Made by a program: the position numbers and the translations under genes. From Ipomoea triloba (taxonomy: Eukaryota; Streptophyta; Magnoliopsida; Solanales; Convolvulaceae), in the NCBI RefSeq assembly GCF_003576645.1, contig NC_044918.1:19196911-19260910 (forward strand): a DNA stretch of 64,000 nt, given 5' to 3'. Positions within the stretch are counted from its first letter, which is position 1; the number at the start of each line of letters is the position of its first letter. This document shows positions 41,601-50,085 of the stretch, in pieces. The notes below the pieces were generated by a model. It did no database searches. It was not told where the DNA came from and worked only from the letters and a program-made list of their open reading frames with translations.

Positions 41601-44064
41601 GCAAAATTATATCAAAATTATCAGTTCAGAGCTAAATTGAGAAATGCCAAAATAGTAGAGGATTAGATCAATAATTAACTCTTCATTATTTTATACTATT
41701 TATTATCAACACACTTCCACCCTTGTGTGACCCATCAAAAAGTATTTAGTCCACATGGGAGGGGCTTTATTGAGGATAGACATAAATAATACGTAGTAAA
41801 TGTGTACCACTAACATAAACTTTTTGTGGACATTATTGGATAAATATATCATTTTAATATTTATAGTTGAACATGGGAGCATCTTTACATTTATATAATT
41901 TGTGTGGACATTATTGGATAGGTATTACACTTCGTTTGAGATTCTTTTGGTTTATATAATTATATTTAGTGTTAACTCATTTAAAATCTTTAATACTCAA
42001 ACTTGTGTTGTGTTAAATTTTTTAGCAACCAAATTTTAGTTAGGAAATTAGAGGTCACAATATTTATCTCCAACTGATGTGGACAAAAGTATGTTCATTC
42101 TCAAATAGGTAAATGAGCGAAACAAATGTTTGGCTCCCATTTGTCTATGAGATAAACGCTCTAATATAATGCACAAGGGCCAAACCACACTAAAAGACTA
42201 AATCAAATCAATTAGCTAGTCTAATCCATGGCCTTATAAACCCATATGTTCTCTCTTATTTTTTCAATGTGGGCCTCTTAACATTTACAATCTTAAATCT
42301 ACTTGGCTTGGGGCATCTGATGTTAAAATTCATTTTCAAAAGACAGGCATAATTCAGTATGAAATTTCATTTTATTTGCCCCTGGTGTTTGACAAAGTAT
42401 ACACTCTACTCCCTAGTCCCTAATGTTTGTTCCTCCAAAATTTGACATTTATCTTTAAATGACCCCTAGCCTAACCGGCCTGACTGATATAATATACCCA
42501 TAACACATATCAATGGTAATAATAGATGGGGTCATTTGTCAGTCAGAAATAACTATCGATTTTGCCTTACTCTTTTGTTTTATTTAGTTATTACCTTCTT
42601 TCTTTTGTATCTTCTACATCATAAGCTTAGTGTAGTAGCCAAGTGTTCAAGCACTGGTAAATAGGTAATGGTTTAACAAGCCCTGGAAAGAATCCCTCTG
42701 TTGTTCAGTGGTGAGGTTGTGTATATCTCCGTTCTCTGGTATGAGAACCCTGGATGCTAGTGCAATCTTTATTATTTCGAAGTATATCATGACACACTGA
42801 TTCTTCATTTATTGCTTTATAAATTATCCCAGCATGTTGCACACAACTGTGAATTTGAACATCTGTTGCTATCATGTTCCTGCGTGATCAGAGTGCTAAG
42901 GCTGGTGTCAGGCTTCTCAAGATTGAAGTGCCCTTGAGTAGACAAATTATTGCCAATATTTCTAGCTGATAGTTTACTGCTCTCTATATGGCAGCTACAA
43001 GATGCTGGATGCTGGACAGATGCTGCAACATTAGCTGCCTCGCATTTAAAAGGATCTGATTATGCACGGTACATAGTTTTAACTTTGAGAAACTTGTTTC
43101 TTCTCGTTTATATTTGATTAGAACAATGTTGCACGGTTGATTAGATATTGATAGAGAATCATGGTAATGTACACTTGAAGAGCTGTATAATCTTTTGCCA
43201 GTGGCAAGTTAACAACACTAGAACTTACGTATCAACAAAGATGGTTTTCTAAAGGGTACCTAAAAAAAAAAAATTGCCCCTATTACTGCATATTATTATC
43301 TTCATAATTTTAACTTTGAAAGTCAGAACCTTTTATTTCTACTAATTGGATTGCCGTTTGGCACCATCTTAGTAGGGGACTATTGATTTTCCATGTGTTT
43401 CATCTTGCAGGGTTTTGCAAAGGTGGGCTGAGAATGTGCTGCATTCTGAACATAACATTTGGAGGTATCATTAATGTTGGAAAATTGGCTAAACCCCCAC
43501 TCACAAGATCAAACTAATATTCAATTGTTTATCTTGAAACCACTTCCAAAACTTTACTGTCACAAGGTTCACCCTCCTGGGCTGCTAGCTAAGCCTCGAG
43601 CAGATTTGAACTAAATGTTCATCATGTTCGAATTGAATGCTCCTCGAATTTGAAGTAGATACTTTGTGTAAACTAGATGTTCATCATGATGACTAACTCA
43701 TTATAAATGACTTCATATTGCGAGCCGACCTAACCATTCTTACTTTTGCGTGGACACAATGCAATGCAGGGCACTGATCTTGTATGTTGCGGCTGGTGCA
43801 TTGCAAGAGGCATTGGCAGCACTGCGTGAGTCACAGCCAGACACGGCTGCAATGTTCATTCTTGCTTGCCGGGAAATACATGGGGAGTTCCTGGCCAGCC
43901 CGGAACTGGATGATGAATCAAGATCATCAGTGGAGGATAAGCTGATGAATCTGGGAGTGTTGAACCCAGAAAATGAAGATGTGATTGCAGTGGTTGATTA
44001 CTACGGCCAATACCAAAGAAAACTGGTCCATCTCTGCATGGACACCAACCCTTTCTATGACTAA
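20668..44064 (+). CDS. WDR11: WDR11 homologue, WD-repeat trafficking protein, 1330 aa, 20 exons
   Basis: Exons: 20668-21653, 22722-23190, 23754-23841, 23954-24135, 24339-24475, 26520-26586, 28194-28338, 28458-28569, 29796-29871, 29975-30157, 30290-30450, 31426-31546, 32104-32308, 32434-32711, 32874-32995, 40526-40670, 40769-40861, 42995-43068, 43411-43464, 43770-44064. All junctions are GT-AG. The sum is 3993 bp, in frame to TAA, and the length suits plant WDR11. The start is the ATG giving MWMHRPPFESWD; an ATG two codons on is an alternative. WD-type blades are seen, for example GDRSGNIRWWDV near 757-768 (exon 10), GTQSGTIDVIDVS (exon 4) and NGALGVFEVHG (exon 8). The C-terminal third is helical. 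In animals WDR11 acts with FAM91A1 in tethering vesicles at the trans-Golgi; the plant role is inferred. Intron 15 is 7.5 kb because of a copia insertion. Confidence 0.93.
24666..24704. repeat. (CCCCCT)n tract in WDR11 intron 5
   Basis: Four to five copies of a CCCCCT hexamer form a pyrimidine tract inside the intron, G-rich on the opposite strand. It is distant from both splice sites. Confidence 0.8.
25936..26369. mobile_element. hAT-type MITE, 434 bp, in WDR11 intron 5
   Basis: A perfect 8-bp target duplication ACTGTAAC lies at 25928-25935 and 26370-26377. The terminal repeats are CAGTGTTGCAAAAATC and, in reverse, CATGGTTGAAAAAATC. Subterminal regions are dense in GCCTAGGCG. It belongs to the same family as 10578-11005. 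The insertion leaves exon 6 (26520) untouched. Confidence 0.88.
27590..27665. repeat. Short tandem repeat in WDR11 intron 6
   Basis: The unit actactgcacactactgca is repeated about three times. Just upstream (27400-27480) is a separate direct repeat, actattgatgccatttcatct. Both are intronic. Confidence 0.7.
28784..28945 (-). mobile_element. Solo-LTR-like repeat, 162 bp, WDR11 intron 8
   Basis: The copy begins TGTTAAGAGTCCCACATT and ends TTAGATTCTAACA. Flanks are GAAAT and TAAAT, a near 5-bp duplication. Related copies lie in the opposite orientation in introns 15 and 17 (39885-39934, 41018-41175, 42161-42283). The size and TG...CA ends suit a solo LTR of a small (TRIM-like) retroelement; no internal domain is visible. 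Confidence 0.55.
33523..33603 (+). repeat. Left arm of an inverted repeat split by the copia insertion
   Basis: About 80 bp here is the reverse complement, with few changes, of 39935-40011. The shared core includes ATATGAAAACAAAAGGTCTG and GAATAGTCCAAAG. Removing the copia element would bring the two arms to within about 160 bp, so this is an older foldback element or MITE that received later insertions. Confidence 0.65.
33666..33796 (+). repeat. 5' LTR of the copia element
   Basis: 131 bp with TG...CA ends and a TATA-like TATAAGTAG in the middle. The only difference from the 3' LTR that I can see is T for C in ATAAGCTCATT. Confidence 0.93.
33797..33809 (+). promoter_or_regulatory. Primer-binding site (initiator tRNA-Met type)
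   Basis: TGGTATCAGAGCC lies immediately after the 5' LTR. It is the standard plant copia priming sequence, complementary to the 3' end of initiator tRNA-Met. Confidence 0.9.
34028..35965 (+). repeat. First copy of a 1939-bp internal direct repeat (copia)
   Basis: This segment is followed by a single N at 35966 and then by a near-identical copy starting at 35967. It holds leader, residual gag, protease and integrase with the same stops and frameshift as the second copy. I see only two base differences, both in its last about 60 bp, close to the C homopolymer. An unresolved contig overlap is the likeliest cause. Confidence 0.85.
34419..35812 (+). pseudogene. Broken copia residual gag, protease and integrase (first repeat copy)
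   Basis: A short N-terminal segment leads to the protease motif LDSGASDHISGN. The frame then shifts near 34660. Integrase follows with the HRLGHP-like SRLGHPSLSKL, a CESC pair, and catalytic positions in DVWGP and RSDNAKEY. In-frame stops lie at 34916 (TGA), 35414 (TAG) and 35810 (TAG). This copy has no reverse transcriptase after it because the next repeat unit begins. Confidence 0.85.
35967..37904 (+). repeat. Second copy of the 1939-bp internal direct repeat (copia)
   Basis: Starts immediately after the N with AGTCCGACCG, equal to 34028 onward. It runs to the C-run near 37890-37902, after which the element continues normally into reverse transcriptase. This is the copy that is continuous with the 3' half of the element. 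Confidence 0.85.
36358..39692 (+). pseudogene. Copia polyprotein, disabled: protease, integrase, RT, RNase H
   Basis: Protease (DSGASDHISGN) is followed by a frameshift near 36600. One continuous frame then runs to 39692, broken only by stops at 36855 (TGA), 37353 (TAG) and 37749 (TAG). Integrase lies at about 36900-37750. Reverse transcriptase shows QLDIKNAFLHDDL, SLYGLKQSPRAW and YVDDI. RNase H shows SDSDWAGC, SSAEAEYRA and CDNQAALH. The last 533 codons (38091-39692) are fully open. All three stops could arise by single C-to-T changes (CAG or CGA), as expected from deamination of methylated DNA. It probably cannot move by itself and may rely on a related element. Confidence 0.9.
39691..39699 (+). 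promoter_or_regulatory. Polypurine tract of the copia element
   Basis: GAGGGGGAG directly abuts the 3' LTR, the usual site for plus-strand priming. It overlaps the end of the RNase H frame's stop region (TGA at 39690-39692). Confidence 0.9.
39700..39830 (+). repeat. 3' LTR of the copia element
   Basis: 131 bp, the same length as the 5' LTR, followed by the target duplication CAAGT. Confidence 0.93.
39833..40083 (+). repeat. Direct repeat plus right arm of the split inverted repeat
   Basis: A roughly 55-bp unit (AAGTATTA-AGAAACAGCT...GATTCTATTTTCAG) occurs at 39833-39888 and again at 40024-40081. Between them lie a truncated solo-LTR-like piece (39885-39934) and the right arm (39935-40011) of the inverted repeat whose left arm is 33523-33603. 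Confidence 0.6.
41018..41175 (+). mobile_element. Solo-LTR-like repeat, WDR11 intron 17
   Basis: It begins TGTTAGAATCTAAGATT and ends GTGGGACTCTTAATA, an inverted copy of the intron-8 repeat (28784-28945). A partial copy (40968-41014) directly precedes it. Confidence 0.55.
41199..41681. mobile_element. Mutator-like MITE, 483 bp, in WDR11 intron 17
   Basis: Long imperfect terminal inverted repeats: AGTTAATTTTCAATTTAGTC at the left and, in reverse, GAGTTAATTATTGATCTAAT at the right, with similarity continuing over 130 bp or more. An 11-bp direct repeat TTCATTATTTT flanks both sides (41188-41198 and 41682-41692), compatible with a 9-11-bp Mutator-type duplication. No coding capacity. Confidence 0.75.
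42161..42283 (+). mobile_element. Truncated solo-LTR-like repeat, WDR11 intron 17
   Basis: It matches the 3' three quarters of the copy at 41018-41175 and ends GTGGGCCTCTTAACA. The 5' end is missing, so this and the upstream copy are unlikely to be an intact LTR pair. Confidence 0.5.
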
Positions 44065-44325
44065 AGCTTCAAAGGTTAGTAGATTATGTTTGTTATACGA
44101 AATTCATATACGGCTTTGATGGTGGTTGAACCATGATGTGAAAGTAGGTAGCAAAATAGGCCATTTTTTCATATCCAAATTAGGTGTTCATTCCTGGTTT
44201 TTATATGTTTTTGTAATTCATCCATGTTTACGATTTTATATATATATAAAAAAAAAGTGATATTATAATTACTCTTGTGTTTAAAATATTATCTATTAAT
44301 TTTTAAGTATAATTGTAAAAAATTT

Positions 44326-45107
44326 TAAAATAAAAATAAGAAATAATGTAAAATTGAGCAATGTGGGCATCCCACATCGCCAAACTTTTGCTCAAATGAG
44401 TACCAAAAAAAACATAAAAATCCTTAATTGCAATATTACCCCTCCCTGACCCTCAGGATAATAAAAGAAATAAATGTTGATAAACTCAGACTAAAGCAGT
44501 AGAACTGGAAAATCCAAAATTGCCATGACAAAACTCTTGACAAAGAAACAAGTAGAAAATGGAGACACTCTCCCAGTCTCCCTTGATGAAATTATTAACA
44601 CAGTTGAAATGAAGATCCATAAATAAACAAACAAGTGGGAATAACAGAAGTGCAAGCATCTTGACCATAGTTTTTCAAATATGTGTTCCAAATCCCCAAT
44701 GAATAACAACCACCACAAATAACAAATTGAATTTCCAAAAGCATAAGCTCTCACCACACTGAACAAAGCACAAAGAATTTTGCCAAAACAATGATTGGGT
44801 AGACCACACCAGAATGCTACCATCTCATCTGCATACAAATATCAGTTCATGCCCTTCACAAACCCACGCTCAGACACAGAACAATACCAATACGGTTCAC
44901 CTAAATATATGCAGACATGGAGAAAGAGAACATGCTTTAGCAACATCATTTTGAATGAATATAATTTTGCCAAACAATAAATAAAAGTTCACTTATCAAG
45001 TATGTAAAGAGCTGCAAGGAACAAGACTCATTACTGCAGGAAAAAAAGAAGAGATTTTTAACTGACCTGCACAACTCAAAAGAACATCTAGATGACACCA
45101 TGGCATT
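44326..45107. repeat. Duplicated 3' flank of the NLR unit, copy 1
   Basis: From GTAAAATTGAGCAATGTGGG onward this matches 49408-50085, including the block with GGGTAGACCACACCAGAATG. Copy 1 has about 120 bp (near 44392-44505) that copy 2 lacks. It lies downstream of the NLR stop codon, so the duplicated unit includes the 3' UTR and flank. Confidence 0.85.
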
Positions 45108-48100
45108 TTAAATTTGCTGTATCTGTTCAAGCTCATCAGGAGGATAGATATTGAGCTTGAACCTCCGGGGGCTTCCTCCTTTCTCCTTTAGTTCCTTCTC
45201 TTTCACTTGTTTTATCTGTAAAATGTTCCAGGCTGACTGTGCAGCCCTTGGGTTGGTACGGTTCAGCTCCATCTCCTGAAGATTGTCTATGTCCGCCAGG
45301 CTAGGTGGGACTTCCTCCAGATTAAGGCATTGTCTAAGAATGAGACTCTTTAGTAATGGGAAATGGAGGCTAGAAGCCTTCCATGACTTCAAATCTGTCC
45401 TCTCAATTCTCAAGAATTGGAGACAAGGAAAGCCGCCTTTGGATGGTTCCCACTCATCTCCTTTGAATGCATTTTCGGTCAATTTCAGAACTTCAAGGTA
45501 CTCCAACGATCCCAGTATAGATAATTCAGTCCATTCGAGGTGGGTATTGGACAAGGTCAGCTTCTTAATCTTTTGTGGAAATTCATATTTTTGAGGGAGG
45601 CGTTGCACATTCCCACCATGATTCAGCAGCTTCAGTTTCTCCAACAACTTCAATTCTCCAAGGTTTTTGAACAAACTGGACCCAGTATCCTTGTTGGTTT
45701 CAAAAAGCTTAGCCAAATTTCCCTGTATACCCAAGTTATTCAAATTTGGAGCTTTGGCCAGTGCAACTGCGGTGCAGCTTTCAGGTGAAATTCTTGAAAG
45801 TGTTTGCAAGTTTCTATTTGCAAAAGGATCTTTCGAGGGAGAAGGTGGAGGCAATTGAGCAGATGAATTTGTTTGCACGTGCCTCAATCGTGTCATTTTC
45901 CATATGTCTCCTTTGATATCAAGGGTGCTTTGCATTGTCCTAACTATAAGAGTTTGCATGTTCCACAGGCTATCAATGCCTGGAGGAAGGACGTTGAGGG
46001 TAGTTGATATTGCAATGTACCTTAAATGGAACAAGTTAGTCATGTCTCTAGGAAATCGTGTCAAAATGATGGATTCATCTGGTGCAGTGTGTAACACCCT
46101 TAGCAGTGGAAATGTTTTACGAATGCATTGAATTTCTGAAGTCAGTACATATTTACTCGAGGAGAAGCATAACAAAGAGCGGATATGTTCAGCAGAAGGA
46201 TTTGAAGAGAGGAACTCAGAAACATTGCACTGGACACAAAGGCGGCGACAAGTATCTAGCTGCCTGCTCTGGTTGATTTCTTCAAATAGACTCTCTTCTT
46301 TTGCCTCATTCTTGCAGAACTCATGTAACATGTCATGAACGCGACAAGTTTTGATTTGTCCATTCGACTTTCTTTGCATAGCCATCACCAAATTCCTATT
46401 GACAAGATCACTCAACTTTTCATGAGCTATGTCCTCCAAGGTTAACAATTGTGCCTGTTCCTCAATAAACCCCTCAGCAATCCACAACCTAATGAGTTTT
46501 CCGGCTGGAATCTCATTTCCTCGAGGAAAAGCCCCAAAATAAAGGAAGCAACTCTTCAGGTCGTAAGGCAATTGGTCGTAACTCATTCGTATTAGGTAAT
46601 CGTAGCTCTGTAGTTTCAGTTTTATAAAGTCACTGATGCTCTCAGCTACCTTGTCCCATATGCCCCACTTGATTTTGGTTTACCTAAGAGAGTACCAGCG
46701 ATAATCACTATTGCTAGTGGTAGTCCATCACATTTTTTAGCGATGGTTCTCCCAGGCCTTTTTAACTCAAAAGGACAGCTTTCCTCCCGGAAGACCTTCT
46801 TCTGAAGTAGTTCCCAACTTTCTTCCTCTGTTAAAAATTTTAGGTTATGAGGGTCACCCCTAGAATTGGCATGCCTAGCCACAACTTCGTCCCGTGTAGA
46901 AACTAATACCCTGCTTCCATTGTTCATGGGAAAAGCAATTTTGAGTGCTTTCCAGTCTTCAACTGTCCAGACATCATCCATGACAATAAAATACTTTGCT
47001 GACCCCAAAATTTGTTTAATTTCCTTTGCTAAATCTTCATCAGTCATGTTATCGGGGTAGCTGTTGGAGATCTTGCTTAACTCCTTTAATATTCTTAGAA
47101 AAACATCCCTTCTTTTGTATACTCCAGATACATAAATCCAAGCACGATTCATGAAGTAATATTCAACTCTTTCATCCTTGAAAACCTTGTTCGCCAAAGT
47201 AGTCTTGCCAAGCCCTGGCATCCCCACAATCGAGATAACTTCAAACCCTTCTCCCTCGGTGAGACGTTTCACAATAGCATCAACCTCACCATCAAAACCC
47301 ACCACGTGCTCTTCCTCCACAGTGGGAACCTTTTTCAGAACACACAGAAGAAATGAATAAGCTTAACACAAATTGTGTTTTGTTTTTCAAGAGGAAAATG
47401 GTCAGTTGTGATAATATAATTTGGGAACAAAATGGGAGGAAGCACAATTTACATCTTTATTTATATCAGATTCATTCTAAAAGTTTATAACATGCAGCCA
47501 AAGATGTTTTTGGAAGAGTTGATGCAAACAACATTATGTATACTCTACTTCAAACACAATTGATGTTTTTTGGTAAAACTTGGAGCCACTGTCCGAGGGT
47601 TGGGACCTTAGCTTGCAAAACTAACTCAAAAACTAAGAACGTCAATAGTTGCCATTGCTAGGAGTCGAACTTGTAATATTATAATTACCAAATCAAGAAT
47701 TGACCAACTTAGCTAAGGTTGTTAGCTCAAAGATGATATAAGCAAAAATTTGTGTGAAACTGTATTTATGTCAATACAATACTTATACTGAAAAAAATGT
47801 AATCCTAATTAAGAATAAAGTATTTGTTACTAAGTAAAGTGCAATACTTTTACGTTTTGATTTAAAAGCATTACGGAGTACATCTTTTTAAAAAATATTA
47901 TATTTTCTCCTTATAAGTGAAGAACACTTTATTCTCATTATAAGTATTATACTCATCTCATGACTCATGGATAATGATTCCTACGGACGGGAGACTCAGT
48001 CGACGGTATAGTATTTGGTACTACAACTGAACTACCATTGCTATTTTGCCTATGAATAATCGGAATATGGACAAACTTTTCTTACCAAATTAATTCTTTT

Positions 48101-48669
48101 ATGATTTATTAAGAAATACTCGTATTTGCAAATATTGTGACATTTCGTGAGAAAATACTTAGTTATAAGGAAGCAAAAAAAAAAAAAAAAAAGGAAAATA
48201 TGTTTTCCCGAGAGAGAGAGAGGAGTTGACTTGCCTTAGCCTGGGCGGCTCCTTTGTTGGGTATCGCTTCCTCTCGGAGAACATTAATGTTGTAACTGGA
48301 ATCCTGTCGGATCTTTTCCATGTTTTCCTGAATATTCCGAATCTCTTCGGCGAGTTCCTTTTTCCGACCGGGGTGTTCGAAATCCAGGTAGCGTTTCCAT
48401 TTCTTGTCGTAGTGGAATTTGGCGGCCACCACATATCTGTCGATCAGATCCTCCGCCTTGTTGACCACCGCTCGGATCTTGGTGATGAGTCGTTTGAGGA
48501 CTTCGTTGTCGTAGCGGACCTTTCCGGCTTCTTTCAGGAAGGCCTTGAAGTCGCCCAGGTCTTCTAGAAGCCTCTCCACGTCATCCTTGAGGCCGGAGAT
48601 GAGCTGATAGTTCTCTTTCAGAAGCTGGGTCAAGTTCTCTACCAGCAAATTCACTACCACTTCTGCCAT
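45108..48669 (-). pseudogene. R1-like CC-NB-LRR resistance gene, frameshifted copy
   Basis: Exon 1 is 48669-48235 (145 codons): an Rx-type coiled-coil domain, with EDLID at the EDVID position. Exon 2 is 47329-45108: P-loop GMPGLGKTT, kinase 2 YFIVMDDVW, RNBS-B GSRVLVSTR, GLPLA, then RNBS-D, VHDMLHEF and an LRR region ending in TAA. The NB-ARC frame breaks between about 46650 and 46692, just after GLPLA, with a net gain of 5 bases against the intact neighbour. Both sides are otherwise open, so this is one lesion, or one sequencing error. Exon 1 ends AAG|GCAAGT, a GC-type donor where the neighbour has a GT donor. The protein family senses pathogen effectors in the cytoplasm and triggers defence. 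The protein would be truncated at about 370 residues if the lesion is real. Confidence 0.85.
47568..47730 (-). repeat. SINE-like repeat in the intron of the proximal NLR
   Basis: On the minus strand, CCTTAGCTAAGTTGGTCAA (box-A-like) is followed by ACAAGTTCGACTCC (box-B-like). It lies in the intron 47330-48234. The paralogous intron of the distal NLR has no equivalent, so insertion probably followed the gene duplication. Confidence 0.4.
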
Positions 48670-49407
48670 CTCCAATCTCCAATCTCGATCGATCTTCCCA
48701 GGCCTCTCTATCTCTCACCTCGTTTTCTACTTAGTAGTAGAAGAAGCCATTGCCAGCCAGCTCAAACATTCTTTAGTCCGATGACTCAGTAGTTGACTTG
48801 CTTATTTTCTCATTCTCTACTTCTACCCCCATAGCTCCCATAATGTTTGATGAGCCCGTCACATCATGAATAAAAATAAAATTGATGGAATAAAAATTTG
48901 AGAAATTCAAATGGTAAAATTCAATAACCATATTAATATTTTTATTTTAATAATATTCCTTCCTTCTATCTCATATTTTCATTTCATTTTGTGTTGATTA
49001 TTTGATTCAGTTAACGAGAATAGCTATTTTTAATTTAATTTTTTATAATATTAAATTTATTATTAGTTCTACTCATAACTCCCATAAAGTTTATTCAATT
49101 TTTTATAATAAACTAGCATATTTATTAACCACCAACGGCCTGTTTGGTTAAATGTAGTTTGGGCTTTGAGGGAAATTGTAATTCAGTGAATACTCAAACT
49201 ACATTATTTGATTTGAGGAAATTGCAATTCCGCAAAATTGTAATTCTTTGCAAGTGATGAATTGCAATTCATGGGGTACCCCTCACGAATAGAAATTGTA
49301 TTACCATATTTTATATTATTACGCGAATCTTAATAGTATAAGACTGTTTTGGGCGGAAGTTAAAATGAGAAATTTTGTTTTTATTAATAGTATAGGTTAT
49401 AAAACTT

Positions 49408-50085
49408 TTAAAATAAAAATAAAAAATAATGTAAAATTGAGCAATGTGGACATCCCAAATCGCCAAACTTTTGCTAAAATCCAAAATTGCCATGACAAAG
49501 AAAGAAGTATAAAATGGAGACACACTCTCCCAGTCTCCCTTGATGAAATTATAACATAGTTGTAGTGTAATCATAAAGGCAACCCAAGGAAAGGAAATGA
49601 AATGAAGATCCAAAAATACACAAACAAGTGGAAATAACAGAAGTGCAAGCATCTTGACCATAGTTCAAATATGTGTTTCAAATCCCCAATGAATAACTAC
49701 CACCACAAATAACAAATTGAATTTCCAAAAACATAAGCTCTCACCACACCAAACAAAGCACAAAGAATTTTGCCAAAACAAAACAATGATTGGGTAGACC
49801 ACACCAGAATGCTACCATCTCATCTGCATACAAATATCCTCACTTCATGCCCTTCACAAACCCACGCTTAGACACAGAACAATACCAATACGGTTCACCT
49901 ATATATATGCAGACATGGAGAAAGAGAACATGCTTTAGCCACTTCATTTTGAATGAATATAATTTTTCCAAACAATAAATAAAAGTTCACTTACCAAGTA
50001 TGTAATGAGCTGTGAGGAACAAGACTCATTACTGCAGGAAAAAAGAAGAGATTTTAAACTGACCTGCACAACTCAAAAAGATCGT
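49408..50085. repeat. Duplicated 3' flank of the NLR unit, copy 2
   Basis: Counterpart of 44326-45107. Both copies keep a GTGCAG|GTCAGTTT-like site just downstream of the stop on the minus strand, which could be the donor of a 3' UTR intron. Confidence 0.85.
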
